A stretch of 64,000 nucleotides of DNA from Pseudomonadota bacterium (GCA_021324755.1 JAJPIL010000022.1:62001-126000); one strand, 5' to 3'. Shown: positions 9,867-19,401, counted from the stretch's first letter. The notes: a model not told the origin generated them from the letters alone. Numbers and translations: made by a program.

Positions 9867-10925
9867 CTACTTACGGACTCGGCTATCCAAGCTGCGCGAG
9901 CTTATTCGGTATGCGACTGCGGCAAAAACCCAAACGACCACCATCGTGACAACGATCGATATGCCTAGACCCTCGAAACTGATTTCCCGTACAAGCCGCC
10001 AGAGCCCGCTGTCGAGATTCAGGCGACTTGCACAGAGCTGAAGCCATTCGATTACAGCCACGCCCAGCGCTACTGCAGACGATAAGGCAGTAATCACAAA
10101 ATTGAAGGCTAGCTTGCGGTTGACATCCCCCATAGCCCAGTCGTACGCCATCGTCATCAAGATACTGTCGACCGTGTCCGTCAGAACCATCCCCGCGCTA
10201 AAAAGGGTTAACAACAGTACGAGCGGCGACAGCGCTGAAGTCACGCTTTGGGCTGCACCCACACATATCCCGAACAGTCCTGCCTGGGAAGCTGTGTCGA
10301 ACCCGAGTCCGAAAAGGAAACCTACAAAAACCATCTTCCAGCTAGCGTCCACATGCTTGTACAAAAACGAGAAAATACCGCTTACGATGCCAGGTTTAAT
10401 TATGTTTTCGAAATTCTGGGCATCAAGCGTGCGACGTGTTCGCCAGGAGGTCCAAAGCTGCGCGGTCAATCGCAGATTGAGCGCGCCGATGAGCGTAAGA
10501 AAAGTGGCCGAAGCAAGACGGCTTGCAAACTCTCCCCATCCTCTGGCCATCGACAGTGGATGATTTACGGCGAACACAAGCGCGAGTGCCATCAAAGAGA
10601 CGATCGCCGAGTGCCCGAGTGCGAAAAAAACGCCGACCCCCAGCGGTTGCTGTCCGTCTTGGCGCAGCTTACGCGTAACGTTGTCTATTGCCGCGATATG
10701 GTCAGCGTCGAGACCGTGTCGTAAGCCGAGCAGATAGGCCAAAGTGCCCTTCCAAAAAAGAGGGTAATTGTGGCGCGCGCACAAGGCTAAGGCAATCCAA
10801 ACCGCTACGTTGGACACAAGCACGCCAGCGCCGAGGTAGCGAAGCCGGCTCGCGGCGAATCCTGCGTTTGCTTCGCTCAAGCTGCCCTTAAAAACGAGTC
10901 TGTACCTAGGCGAACTACCTGCCAT
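9867..10925 (-). CDS. NiCoT-family nickel/cobalt permease
   Basis: 352-aa integral membrane protein with about eight hydrophobic segments. The NiCoT signature HX4DH is present at residues 70-76 (RHGLDADHIAAIDN), along with the other family blocks FFALGHSAIV and LFGLGFDTAS. Members such as HoxN and NixA import Ni2+ and/or Co2+ with high affinity for urease, hydrogenase or B12 enzymes, and the sequence does not separate Ni from Co. It is upstream of, and co-directional with, the Cys-rich protein and cusCBA. That is odd for an importer beside an exporter. A PduO-type cobalamin adenosyltransferase at 63251 shows that the cell uses B12. Confidence 0.92.
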   Translation of the reverse strand: MAGSSPRYRLVFKGSLSEANAGFAASRLRYLGAGVLVSNVAVWIALALCARHNYPLFWKGTLAYLLGLRHGLDADHIAAIDNVTRKLRQDGQQPLGVGVFFALGHSAIVSLMALALVFAVNHPLSMARGWGEFASRLASATFLTLIGALNLRLTAQLWTSWRTRRTLDAQNFENIIKPGIVSGIFSFLYKHVDASWKMVFVGFLFGLGFDTASQAGLFGICVGAAQSVTSALSPLVLLLTLFSAGMVLTDTVDSILMTMAYDWAMGDVNRKLAFNFVITALSSAVALGVAVIEWLQLCASRLNLDSGLWRLVREISFEGLGISIVVTMVVVWVFAAVAYRISSRSLDSRVRK

Positions 10926-11480
10926 GCGCCTTATATACCGGAATTATTGGAGGATGCGGAGCAAAACCGCTTATCGCAAACGCTGCCCGAGCGCGCCACG
11001 GTGAAATTTGTTCAGCGCACCCAACGCAGCCTATGAACCAGCTTCTACGTGCGCAGGGGCGAAGGGCGCTCAAGTTCGCTCACGTCCGTCAAGTGTCTTA
11101 GGATTGAAGCAGATTTGCGATTTCACCTTCAAGCGTTTTCGCGCGCCTTCTTTCTGGGTACCGCTTCCAGCTCGGCTCAATCTGTGGACCGATAGTACAA
11201 GCGTAAAGCAGTGGCGGGATCTTCCATGGTGGTAGTTGTGGGTTGTTTGCCGGCTAGCCCAGCCGAGGCGCCAGACCTTTAACGAAAGCAGTCACGAAAA
11301 GACCATCGGACTAGGTTTCCCTGTCATGGCGTTGCCGACAGCGGAGATTTCCGGACGCAAGGCCGAGATTGTTCGAGACTGGTCGGTCGACAGATGTCCG
11401 ATATAGGCTTGCGAGTAAAACCTCGAGGGAGTGAAGTTTTAATGCGGCTGGCAATCTGACGGAAGGCTATTCGATATTAT
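10926..11480. other. Long leader/intergenic region upstream of NiCoT gene
   Basis: About 550 bp between tRNA-fMet and the NiCoT start. No credible gene is present. On the minus strand I see GGGAAACC near 11320 and CCCGCCACTG near 11207-11217, fragments reminiscent of a cobalamin riboswitch. No B12 box is visible and the spacing is wrong, so I do not call one. Confidence 0.4.
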
Positions 11481-11557
11481 TGGTTGCGGGGGAAGGATTT
11501 GAACCTTCGACCTCCGGGTTATGAGCCCGGCGAGCTACCTGCCTGCTCCACCCCGCA
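11481..11557 (-). tRNA. Initiator tRNA-fMet (CAU anticodon)
   Basis: 77 nt on the minus strand with an encoded CCA end. The anticodon loop CTCATAA gives CAU. The anticodon stem holds the three consecutive G:C pairs (GGG/CCC) flanking the loop that mark initiator tRNAs. The T loop reads TTCAAAT and the D arm contains GGTAG. The first base is T opposite A72, so a U1:A72 pair replaces the C1xA72 mismatch of enterobacterial initiators. The absence of a strong G:C pair there still fits an initiator. Confidence 0.96.
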
Positions 11558-11562
11558 CGTTT

Positions 11563-11592
11563 ATAGTAGCCACGAAAGTTGTAAAGAATCAA
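11563..11592 (-). promoter_or_regulatory. Putative sigma70 promoter of tRNA-fMet
   Basis: On the minus strand TTGATT (11587-11592) and TACTAT (11563-11568) are separated by 18 bp. The -10 box ends 5 nt before the mature tRNA 5' end. The boxes are only approximate to consensus, and transcription would start essentially at the tRNA. Confidence 0.4.
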
Positions 11593-11910
11593 CCTGGTGC
11601 ACAAACCGAGGCGCAAAAAGTGGCTCCAAAAAACCGGCAACTCAAATCAGCACACTCGAGCATTCGCCGGAAAAGCGCTGCCTTCTGGAGGAACGCTTGG
11701 CTGAAAGGATGGTGAGGTGTGAGCATCGAGATGAGAGCGAGAAGCTTATTTATTTAAAGCCAACGCCCGGTTCTTGACCTCGCTTGAAGTTGTTAAACTG
11801 GCAGACGGTCGCTATATACACTCAGCGATTGGAATACGACCCGAGCGACTTTACGGCTTGCGAACTTAGGTTCGGGGGTCAATGCTGAGCAGAGGAGAGG
11901 GGCGTACGCA
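11593..11910. other. Intergenic region, nothing recognised
   Basis: About 320 bp between the tRNA promoter and the thiolase-like gene. No tRNA attachment-site duplication or integrase remnant is visible. A purine-rich stretch just before 11911 (GAGGAGAGGGG) is the ribosome binding site of the next gene. Confidence 0.4.
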
Positions 11911-13068
11911 GTGAGCGTAAAAAATAAAGCAGCGATCATCGGAATTGGAGAACTTAAGCCGACAAAGGAGCCTGGCAACGCAACGCCACTGAGCTTGATG
12001 GCGCAAGCGGGCGCAATGGCGATCGAAGACGCCGGGCTTGAGAAGCGCGATATCGACGGAGTCCTGGTGGGAATGGCCTTCGGAGACCCGGGAATCTTGT
12101 ATCCATCGGCGGTCTGCGAAGTGTTGGGAATAAGGCCGCGGATGCTGAATCAAGTCGATATCGGAGGCGCGTCGGCGGCTGGGATGGTATGGCGCGCGGC
12201 GGCAGCTATCGACGCAGGTATGTGCCAGGCGGTGCTTTGTTTGACCGGCGACGTAAATCGTCTCGGTGAACAGCGGCCGCCGATCATTTCCGTCGCGCGC
12301 GAGTTCGAATGGCCCTACGGCAACATCGGCGCAAACTGTGGTTACGCGTTGATTGCACAGCGCCATATGTACGAATACGGCACAAAACCCGAGCAGCTCG
12401 CCAAGATCGCGGTCGACCAGCGAAAAAACGCGCTTAAAAATCCGTTAGCTTTTTTTAACGATAAACCGTTGACGATCGAAGACGTGCTCGCCTCGCCTAT
12501 CATCTGCTCGCCGCTTCATCTTTACGAAATCGTAAGCCCTATGTCCGGGGCGGCAGCATTTGTGATGGTCGGGCCTGAGATCGCGCGCCGCGCGCCCCAT
12601 CCGCCAGTCTGGCTATTGGGTGCGGGCGAGAGCTGCAGTCACTCGACCATTACCTACGCGCGCTCACTCACGGAATCGGCGATCAAAGAATCTGCCAAGG
12701 CGGCCTTCGAGATGGCTGGCTTGATGCCCAAGGACATGAACCTCATCTGTCCGTACGACTGTTACACGATTACGGTACTGATTACGCTTGAGGACGCCGG
12801 ATTTTGTAAAAAAGGTCATGGCGGACCGTTCGTTATGGAGCACGATCTTTCTTACGAAGGCGACTTGCCCTGTAATACCCATGGCGGCCAATTGTCGTTC
12901 GGCCAACCCGGTCTTGCTGGAGGCATGAGTCATGTGACCGAAGCAGCGCGCCAGTTGATGGGACGTGCGGGTGAGCGCCAGGTCAAGAATGCGCGCTTTG
13001 CCTTCGTGAACGGCAATGGCGGAGTGATGAGCGAGCAGACAAGTATCATATTGGAGCGAAAATCATGA
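11911..13068 (+). CDS. Thiolase-fold protein lacking catalytic Cys/His (Ltp2-like aldolase candidate)
   Basis: 385 aa of the SCP2/nonspecific lipid-transfer thiolase family. The usual nucleophile loop (CASG) reads GGASAAG. The catalytic His block (GHP) reads FGQPG, and the CxG block reads NGNGG. It therefore cannot be a standard acetyl-CoA acyltransferase. The known family with these losses is Ltp2-type retro-aldolases of steroid side-chain degradation, which need a DUF35 partner, and exactly such a partner follows with a 4-bp ATGA overlap. The GTG start has a strong GAGAGGGG ribosome site about 8 nt upstream. The CoA-thioester aldol substrate is inferred. Confidence 0.88.
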   Translation: MSVKNKAAIIGIGELKPTKEPGNATPLSLMAQAGAMAIEDAGLEKRDIDGVLVGMAFGDPGILYPSAVCEVLGIRPRMLNQVDIGGASAAGMVWRAAAAIDAGMCQAVLCLTGDVNRLGEQRPPIISVAREFEWPYGNIGANCGYALIAQRHMYEYGTKPEQLAKIAVDQRKNALKNPLAFFNDKPLTIEDVLASPIICSPLHLYEIVSPMSGAAAFVMVGPEIARRAPHPPVWLLGAGESCSHSTITYARSLTESAIKESAKAAFEMAGLMPKDMNLICPYDCYTITVLITLEDAGFCKKGHGGPFVMEHDLSYEGDLPCNTHGGQLSFGQPGLAGGMSHVTEAARQLMGRAGERQVKNARFAFVNGNGGVMSEQTSIILERKS

Positions 13069-13472
13069 GCGAGTATTTCAAGCCGCTGCCAAAGCCGACC
13101 GCGATAAGCGAGCCGTTTTGGTCGGCCGCACGACGCCACGAGCTTATGCTCCAGCGATGCGAGCAATGTAAAACGTTTATTTACTATCCGCGACCCAGGT
13201 GTCCGGAATGCTTTTCGGATCGTCTGAAATGGGAACCAGTGAGCGGAAAGGGGACCGTTTATAGTTTTACGGTCGTACATCGAGCAGCGACTCGCATGTT
13301 CGCCGACAAGCCCTATGTGCTCGCGATCGTGGAGCTCGACGAAGGACCGCGCATGACGACCAATATCGTTGCTCCACCGGAGAGTGTGAAAGTCGGCATG
13401 AGGGTTGTCGTCGAGTTCGATGACGTGACGCCGGAATGTACGCTAGTGAAGTTCAAGCCCTTAGAGCAATGA
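13065..13472 (+). CDS. DUF35 Zn-ribbon/OB-fold acyl-CoA-associated protein
   Basis: 135 aa. An N-terminal helix is followed by a four-Cys rubredoxin-like zinc ribbon (CEQC ... CPEC, residues ~26-47) and then an OB-fold (GTVYSFTVVHRA to the C terminus). DUF35 proteins bind next to thiolase-fold enzymes. In the Ltp2-ChsH2 system the DUF35 domain is required for retro-aldol cleavage. It overlaps the thiolase-like gene by 4 bp, so the two are very probably a complex. The next gene converges from the other strand. Confidence 0.9.
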   Translation: MSEYFKPLPKPTAISEPFWSAARRHELMLQRCEQCKTFIYYPRPRCPECFSDRLKWEPVSGKGTVYSFTVVHRAATRMFADKPYVLAIVELDEGPRMTTNIVAPPESVKVGMRVVVEFDDVTPECTLVKFKPLEQ

Positions 13473-13546
13473 AACGGCGGTCGAAATCAGCGGTCCTCTC
13501 CGTTTGCTGGTCTGCGCAGTGATGTTTGTCGCTCTACCTTCGCGGG

Positions 13547-14260
13547 TTAGGCTAACAATGCTGCAATGAGGCCGGACAGAAAGATTCCGTCGAAAGTTCC
13601 AGCGCCGCCAATAGAGGCCACCGGAGCGCCCAGCTTGCTCACTTTGTCGAGGTTCATTAGGTCAGCCCCGATAAGAGTTCCCATCGTTCCAGCGACATAC
13701 GCCACAGCGCTCGTGTCGTAATCGCCCGGAATCAGCGCGTGCAGTACTAGCGCGGAGCCGGCTGCGGCAAGCGGTGCTACGAACATCGGCATTGCGATGC
13801 CGACGCCTCGTAGCGGTTTGGCGAACCGGTTGGCTACAAACGCCACCGCCGCTACTGCCAGCAACCCTGGTAACACCATCGCTGGTTCGCGCGCCATCAA
13901 ATAAAAACTCACCAACGTCGGCAATACCGCACCCCCGAAGTTGACCGCAATCACCGTTTGTTCGCGCCGAAGATGTATCGGCACGCGGTAGCGAACCCCA
14001 AAATAACTTACCAGCTCTACCGTTTCGACCTCGTGAGCTCGAGAACGCCACACCGGGATATTTACGTAGCTGCCGAGTAAGCTTAAAAGTAGCACCGTGA
14101 ACGCTTGGCCAGGCGTAAGCCCAGCGTGTTGCAAAGCGTAGGCGATCAGATGAACCTGGATGAGCGCGAAAAGCAACACAAGCGCCGCAAATAGCAGCGC
14201 GACATAAAGAAAGAAAAAGGGCGCGAAAATCATCGCTGCAACTCTACCAGCTCGAGACAA
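13547..14260 (-). CDS. DUF1614 integral membrane protein
   Basis: 237 aa with about seven hydrophobic segments. The C-terminal block IGGAGTFDGIFLSGLIAALLA is typical of DUF1614, as is GTMGTLIGADLMNLDK. The family occurs in archaea and bacteria with no known function. The start may be the internal ATG giving MIFAPFF at 14233. It is convergent with the DUF35 gene and divergent from pyrE, with no operon partners. Confidence 0.8.
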   Translation of the reverse strand: MSRAGRVAAMIFAPFFFLYVALLFAALVLLFALIQVHLIAYALQHAGLTPGQAFTVLLLSLLGSYVNIPVWRSRAHEVETVELVSYFGVRYRVPIHLRREQTVIAVNFGGAVLPTLVSFYLMAREPAMVLPGLLAVAAVAFVANRFAKPLRGVGIAMPMFVAPLAAAGSALVLHALIPGDYDTSAVAYVAGTMGTLIGADLMNLDKVSKLGAPVASIGGAGTFDGIFLSGLIAALLA

Positions 14261-14541
14261 GCTGCCATAGACTCGAGCATGCGTGCAAGTTCACTCGGCC
14301 GATATCGGTTGGCTTTTTGTACAGACCGAAAAAGCGGATTTTGGGACTCGGCTTGCCAAGCGAGATAATTTCGCCATCATGTGTAGGTAAAGCTACGGAT
14401 AAAGCGAATAGAATTAGGCGTCAGTTTGTCTTTACGGTCTTTCGTATAGCGCCGCGTGACTATCTTCGTAAGCACGTGGCTGGGCTACCGAGCGCGTCAG
14501 TTGCTCATTTTAATTTCAATTTTTGAGGTGTTGGCAGTGCG

Positions 14542-15096
14542 ATGGAGCAGGCGTTGCGAGACGAACTCTTGAGCCTTCTCAAACGCGAGTCCTATTTCGA
14601 GCGCGAGCTTATTCTGAGCTCTGGTCGAAGCTCGAAGTACTATATCGACTGTAGGCGGATTCTATACCTTGGTCGAGGGGCTTATCTTGCCGGGGAGTTA
14701 ATGCTCGATCTGGTTCTCGCTCAAGGCGTGACCCAGATCGGCGGCATGGCGATGGGTGCCTTGCCGATAACGGACGCAGTAATCGCCGCCGCATACCGGC
14801 GCGGCGTCGATATCACCGGATTTTTCGTCCGCAAAGAGGCCAAACCGCACGGCCTTCAACAACTTATCGAGGGGGCATTTAGGCCGCAGCGGTTGACCGG
14901 CGTGATCGACGACACCGTCACTACAGGGGCTTCTGCCTTGGCAGCCGCTACAGCTGCCCGTGAAGCTGGGGCACGAGTTTGCGCTGCTTTTGCTCTGGTC
15001 GACCGGGGCGAGGGCGCCCGCGAGGCGTTCGCTCGAGCGGGTCTAACCTACGTGTATTTGTTCACGGCCGACGATATACGCCAATACAAAGGCTGA
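14542..15096 (+). CDS. pyrE: Orotate phosphoribosyltransferase
   Basis: 184 aa, normal length. It converts orotate and PRPP to OMP in pyrimidine synthesis. The type I PRTase PRPP loop is visible as VIDDTVTTGASALAAA, and the flexible catalytic loop as FVRKEAKPHGLQQLIEG. The start ATG follows GTGTTGGCAGTGCG with little ribosome-site character. aroE follows after 24 bp, so they are probably co-transcribed. Confidence 0.95.
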   Translation: MEQALRDELLSLLKRESYFERELILSSGRSSKYYIDCRRILYLGRGAYLAGELMLDLVLAQGVTQIGGMAMGALPITDAVIAAAYRRGVDITGFFVRKEAKPHGLQQLIEGAFRPQRLTGVIDDTVTTGASALAAATAAREAGARVCAAFALVDRGEGAREAFARAGLTYVYLFTADDIRQYKG

Positions 15097-15120
15097 AAAG
15101 CTTTTCAGTGGCTTCTCTCT

Positions 15121-15969
15121 ATGGCCAAAGGAGAAAAGCTCCTGACTGGCATCTTCGGCGATCCGATCGCTCATTCGCTCTCGCCAGCGATGCACAACGC
15201 GGCCTATGCCGCGCTTAAACTTAACGGACTTTACGTCCCATTTCGGGTTCGCCGGGAAAATCTCACCGACGCAGTGCGAGCTGTACCTGCTTTAGGCATG
15301 GCTGGCGTAAATGTGACTTTGCCCCACAAGTTCGAGGCTGCCAAGCTCATGGACCAATTGAGCCCCGCAGCTCGCTTGCTGGGCGCAGTTAACTGTATCG
15401 TGAATCGTCGGGGAAATCTTTTCGGCGACAATACAGACGTCCGCGGTCTGGAGCTCGACCTGAGAGAGTTGGGCGTCGTGGTCAAGAATGAAAGCGTGAT
15501 GGTGATTGGTGCTGGCGGAGGCGCGGCGGCAGCGATAATGGCCAGTCTTAAGCTTGGCGCCAGCCAGATCGTGTTGGTCAACCGCACTTATGAGCGCGCG
15601 CAGGTTTTAAGCCGACGCTTCGCTCGCAAGCGAATCAAGCCTTATCCGTTGAAAGCTTTGCTAGATGGGGAACTGCTGGGCGAACAGAGCTTGATTATCA
15701 ACGCGACCTCAGTGGCCACGACCGGGCAGCGCTTTCCAGCACTCGCTTACGGCAGCACGAAGCCGAAATGTTTCTTTTACGATCTGAGCTATAGTCGCGA
15801 TCCGACCCCATTTCTTAAGCCCGCGCTTGAGCTGGCCCGCCCCTGTGCCGATGGCCGGGGGATGTTGCTTCAGCAAGGGGCACTAGCCTTTAGGTTGTTC
15901 AATCGGGTTTCGCCGCCGCTCGAAGCGATGCGCGAGGCGCTTTATTCGAGTTTGGAAAAGCAAGGCTAG
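15121..15969 (+). CDS. aroE: Shikimate dehydrogenase
   Basis: 282 aa. It reduces 3-dehydroshikimate with NADPH in the aromatic amino acid pathway. The substrate-site motif GDPIAHSLSPAMHNA lies at residues ~13-27 and the catalytic Lys is in NVTLPHK (K70). The Asp partner is in GDNTD, the Rossmann loop reads GAGGGAAAAI, and INATSV is conserved. It lies 24 bp after pyrE. A second pathway gene, aroQ, is at 51581, so aromatic genes are dispersed. Confidence 0.95.
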   Translation: MAKGEKLLTGIFGDPIAHSLSPAMHNAAYAALKLNGLYVPFRVRRENLTDAVRAVPALGMAGVNVTLPHKFEAAKLMDQLSPAARLLGAVNCIVNRRGNLFGDNTDVRGLELDLRELGVVVKNESVMVIGAGGGAAAAIMASLKLGASQIVLVNRTYERAQVLSRRFARKRIKPYPLKALLDGELLGEQSLIINATSVATTGQRFPALAYGSTKPKCFFYDLSYSRDPTPFLKPALELARPCADGRGMLLQQGALAFRLFNRVSPPLEAMREALYSSLEKQG

Positions 15970-15986
15970 AGTGGCGAGGAACGTTT

Positions 15987-16018
15987 TGCGAGCCCGTTTT
16001 GTGGCGCCCAAGCTCGCA
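15987..16018. terminator. Hairpin between convergent aroE and dnaJ
   Basis: TGCGAGC (15987-15993) and GCTCGCA (16012-16018) are perfect inverted repeats around an 18-nt loop, placed exactly between two converging stop codons. There is no clean T-tract on either strand, so it may be a weak bidirectional terminator. Confidence 0.35.
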
Positions 16019-16030
16019 CACCTGCCCCCC

Positions 16031-17170
16031 TTAGTCGAACATTTCTTTTAGCTTGTCGATGAATCCCTTGGCCATCGGATGGTGCACTTCCTCGCCAGAT
16101 ATCCGAGCGAACTCTTCGAGAAGCTCGCGCTGACGTGGCGTTAGTCGGCGCGGAGTCTCCACCACGATTTTCACCAGTTGGTCGCCTTGGGAGTATCCAT
16201 GCAGGTCAGGAAAGCCTTTTCCCTTGAGCCGGAACACTTTGCCTGATTGGGTGCCGGGCGGAATCTTGAGTTTTAGCTTTCCTTGCAGGCTCGGCACCTC
16301 GATCTCCGCACCTAAAGCGGCCTGGGGAAAGCTAATCGGAACCTCCACGATAACGTCGTTGCCTTGTCGTGCAAATATCGGATGCTCGCGTACTGTGATA
16401 ACGACGTAAAGGTCGCCTGGAGGACCGCCAGCAAACCCTGCTTCTCCAGCGCCGGCAATTCTCAACCGAGAGCCGTTATCGACGCCTGCGGGAATTCGCA
16501 CCGAAAGCTTCTGTGTCTTGCGCACACGACCCTGGCCCTGGCAAGTCGGGCATGGTTCAACGATAATGCGACCCTCGCCGCGGCATTGGCCGCACGTTGT
16601 CGAAATCGAAAAAAATCCCTGTTGAATCCGTACTTGGCCGGTCCCGCGGCAATTCGGACAGGTACGAATTCCACTTGGCGAAGCACTGCACGACCCTTTG
16701 CACGTCTCGCACGTGACGAAACGGCTAAGGCTGATCGTTTTCTCGGTACCTCGCGCTGCCTCTTCGAAATCGATCTCTAGGTCATAGCGCAGGTCTTCGC
16801 CTCGGCGCGCACGACTGCGGGTTCGTCCTCGCCCGGTTCCGAAAAAGTCGCCGAAAATGTCGGAGAATACTTCCTCAAATCCTTGCGTAAAGTAGTCAAA
16901 GCCGCCGAATCCGCCAAAGCCCCCCGCTCCCTGCATCCCTTCGAACACGCCGTGGCCGTAGCGGTCGTATTGGGCTCGCTTCTCGGGGGCGGCCAGAACC
17001 TGATAGGCTTCGTTAATCTCTTTAAAGCGTTCCTCGGCCTGTTTATCGCCCGGATTGCGGTCGGGGTGGTACTGAATCGCTAATCGGCGGTAGGCCTTTT
17101 TGATTTCTTCTTCGCTGGCGTCACGGCTGACGCCCAAGATTTCGTAATAATCTCGTTTGTTTCCATTCAT
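16031..17170 (-). CDS. dnaJ: Chaperone DnaJ
   Basis: About 379 aa. It is the Hsp40 co-chaperone that stimulates DnaK ATPase. The J domain with the HPD motif (YHPDRNPGD) is at residues ~6-70, followed by a G/F-rich region and a zinc-finger domain with four CxxC pairs. The first repeat is slightly degenerate, reading CKGS in place of CxGxG. The two C-terminal beta domains follow. A GTG at 17176 would add MPM; I prefer the ATG at 17170. dnaK lies 300 bp upstream with a strong hairpin between them. Confidence 0.95.
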   Translation of the reverse strand: MNGNKRDYYEILGVSRDASEEEIKKAYRRLAIQYHPDRNPGDKQAEERFKEINEAYQVLAAPEKRAQYDRYGHGVFEGMQGAGGFGGFGGFDYFTQGFEEVFSDIFGDFFGTGRGRTRSRARRGEDLRYDLEIDFEEAARGTEKTISLSRFVTCETCKGSCSASPSGIRTCPNCRGTGQVRIQQGFFSISTTCGQCRGEGRIIVEPCPTCQGQGRVRKTQKLSVRIPAGVDNGSRLRIAGAGEAGFAGGPPGDLYVVITVREHPIFARQGNDVIVEVPISFPQAALGAEIEVPSLQGKLKLKIPPGTQSGKVFRLKGKGFPDLHGYSQGDQLVKIVVETPRRLTPRQRELLEEFARISGEEVHHPMAKGFIDKLKEMFD

Positions 17171-17384
17171 TGGCACAACGTTTCGCGGCGCCAGCTAGTT
17201 CCTTCGAAAAGGTAATACACTCCAAGCTCTAGCATAAGAGCTTAGCATGTCACATCGAGAAAAATGCCGCAACTTTGCGGTCGAGCATGGCACGAATTTT
17301 ATCCCGTGCAACACATGAGATGAGCGATTTGTGTTTTTCTGGTTTGCCGCCTTGGAACGCTGCTTGCTGTCGCTAATCGGCTAG

Positions 17385-17424
17385 AAGCGAAAGAAGCCGC
17401 TTTTTGGAGCGGCTTCTTTCGCTT
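17385..17424 (-). terminator. 17-bp perfect hairpin between dnaK and dnaJ
   Basis: Arms 17385-17401 and 17408-17424 are perfectly complementary over 17 bp with a 6-nt loop. The hairpin begins 55 bp after the dnaK stop codon. There is no T-run after it on the minus strand. It may be a partial terminator or an mRNA-stabilising/processing element that sets the dnaK:dnaJ ratio. Confidence 0.6.
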
Positions 17425-17478
17425 TAGAAGACGGTTCGCATACCGCGCCCTATTAGGCGGTGTGAGACAGCAGCAGCT

Positions 17479-19401
17479 TTAACCCTTGACCTCCTTGTAA
17501 TCGGCGTCTACCACGTCTTCCTTGCCTGCTCCGCTGTCGCCGCCGCTTCGTCCATCAGCGCCTCCAGCGCCGGACGAATGGGCTTCGCCCTGCTGCCGCG
17601 CCCGACTATACATCGCTTCAGCTAGCTTGTGAGAGGCCGAGGCGAGATTGTCGGCCGCGCGATTGAGCTCGTTGACGTCGTTGGAATCGAGCTTGCTTTT
17701 GGCCGTGGCAAGCGCCTCTTCGATCGTGCGCCGCGTGCTCTCGTCCAGCGTACTTCCGTATTCCTTGAGCGATTTTTCGGTGGAGTAGATTAGGTTGTCG
17801 AGCTTGTTTCGTGCCTCCGCCGCGGCTCGTCGACGACGGTCTTCTTCGGCGTGTCGCTCCGCCTCGGCGATCATTCGCTTGATCTCTTCTTCGGTCAGAC
17901 CTGAAGAGGGCGTAATCCGGATCGACTGCTCTTTACCGGTGGCCTTGTCTCTAGCCGACACGCTCAAGATGCCGTTTGCGTCGATATCGAAAGTGACCTC
18001 AATCTGAGGCACACCTCGCGGCGCTGGCGGGATACCTATGAGGTCGAACTGCCCAAGGAACTTGTTGTCGGCCGCCATCTCGCGCTCGCCTTGGAAGACC
18101 CGGATCGTCACTGCGGTCTGATTGTCTTGGGCGGTCGAAAAGATCTGGGTCTTTCGCGTGGGAATCGTGGTGTTCTTCTCGATAAGCTTGGTAAAGACGC
18201 CTCCCAGTGTCTCGATACCCAAGGAGAGCGGAGTGACGTCGAGCAGCAAGACGTCTTTGACCTCGCCTTTGAGGACGCCCGCCTGAATCGCTGCACCTAC
18301 GGCGACCACTTCGTCGGGGTTCACGCCTTTGTGACCCTCTTTACCGAACAGCCGCCTGACTCGCTCTTGCACCGCAGGCATCCTGGTCATCCCACCGACC
18401 AGCACGACCTCGTCGATGTCGCTCGGCGAAAGCCCGGCGTCTTTCAACGCGATCCGGCACGGCTCCTCAAGTCGGTCGAGCAAGTCCGCGCAAAGCGCCT
18501 CGAGCTTGGCGCGGGTGAGCTTCATGATAAGGTGTTTCGGCCCGCTCTGGTCGGCGGTGATAAACGGGAGATTTATCTCTGTCTCCATCACCGTGGACAG
18601 CTCGCACTTCGCCTTTTCTGCAGCCTCTTTCAAGCGCTGCAGAGCCATCCGATCCTTGCGCAAGTCGATGCCATGTTCCTTGCGAAACTCGTCCGCGATG
18701 TAATCGATAATCCTTTGGTCGAAGTCCTCGCCACCCAAAAACGTGTCACCGTTGGTCGCTTTGACCTCGAAGACACCGTCGCCGATCTCGAGGATCGAGA
18801 TGTCGAAGGTGCCGCCGCCGAGGTCAAAGACCGCGATTTTCTCGTTCTTTTTCTTGTCCAAGCCGTACGCCAAGGATGCAGCGGTGGGCTCGTTTATGAT
18901 CCTCAAGACGTTAAGCCCGGCAATCCGGCCTGCGTCCTTGGTCGCTTGACGTTGGCTGTCATTGAAGTAGGCCGGAACGGTTATCACCGCCTCTGTTACT
19001 TTCTCGCCCAGATAGTCTTCGGCGGTCTTCTTCATCTTCTGCAGAATGTAGGCGGAAATTTCGGGCGGACTGTAGCGCTTGCCCCGAACCTCGACCCACG
19101 CCGAGCCATCGTCGTGCCGAACGACCTTGTACGGCAATATCTTCATTGCCTTCTGCACTTCGGGATCGTCGTACCGACGACCCATCAGCCGCTTGACCGC
19201 GAAGATCGTGTTAGCTGGATTGGTGATGGCCTGACGTTTGGCGATCTGTCCCACCAGTACCTCGCCTGAGTCGGTAAAAGCCACCACCGATGGAGTGGTA
19301 CGACTTCCCTCGGAGTTAGCGATGACTACCGGTTCACCGCCCTCCATTACCGCCACGCAGCTGTTGGTGGTGCCGAGATCTATTCCGATTACTTTACCCA
19401 T
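17479..19401 (-). CDS. dnaK: Chaperone DnaK (Hsp70)
   Basis: 640 aa, full length. The nucleotide-binding domain starts with [17 protein letters not shown] and contains the phosphate loop [12 protein letters not shown] and [10 protein letters not shown]. The interdomain linker and start of the substrate-binding domain read [16 protein letters not shown], and a helical lid ends in a Gly/Ser-rich tail with [10 protein letters not shown]. It is part of an hrcA-grpE-dnaK-dnaJ cluster, all on the minus strand. The 160-bp gap to grpE holds no visible CIRCE element. Confidence 0.98.
   Translation of the reverse strand: MGKVIGIDLGTTNSCVAVMEGGEPVVIANSEGSRTTPSVVAFTDSGEVLVGQIAKRQAITNPANTIFAVKRLMGRRYDDPEVQKAMKILPYKVVRHDDGSAWVEVRGKRYSPPEISAYILQKMKKTAEDYLGEKVTEAVITVPAYFNDSQRQATKDAGRIAGLNVLRIINEPTAASLAYGLDKKKNEKIAVFDLGGGTFDISILEIGDGVFEVKATNGDTFLGGEDFDQRIIDYIADEFRKEHGIDLRKDRMALQRLKEAAEKAKCELSTVMETEINLPFITADQSGPKHLIMKLTRAKLEALCADLLDRLEEPCRIALKDAGLSPSDIDEVVLVGGMTRMPAVQERVRRLFGKEGHKGVNPDEVVAVGAAIQAGVLKGEVKDVLLLDVTPLSLGIETLGGVFTKLIEKNTTIPTRKTQIFSTAQDNQTAVTIRVFQGEREMAADNKFLGQFDLIGIPPAPRGVPQIEVTFDIDANGILSVSARDKATGKEQSIRITPSSGLTEEEIKRMIAEAERHAEEDRRRRAAAEARNKLDNLIYSTEKSLKEYGSTLDESTRRTIEEALATAKSKLDSNDVNELNRAADNLASASHKLAEAMYSRARQQGEAHSSGAGGADGRSGGDSGAGKEDVVDADYKEVKG

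Noticed and set aside
10926..11480. Cobalamin or NiCo riboswitch upstream of the NiCoT gene
   Set aside because: GGGAAACC and CCCGCCACTG fragments occur on the minus strand but about 100 nt apart, and no B12 box or NiCo core pattern is visible. A covariance search would decide.
11481..11910. Integration site at tRNA-fMet
   Set aside because: No repeated tRNA 3' end and no integrase or phage gene within the window.
18091..19269. Long plus-strand open frame of 392 codons
   Set aside because: It lies wholly opposite dnaK, and the translated sequence has no domain pattern. High-GC codon bias in dnaK explains it.
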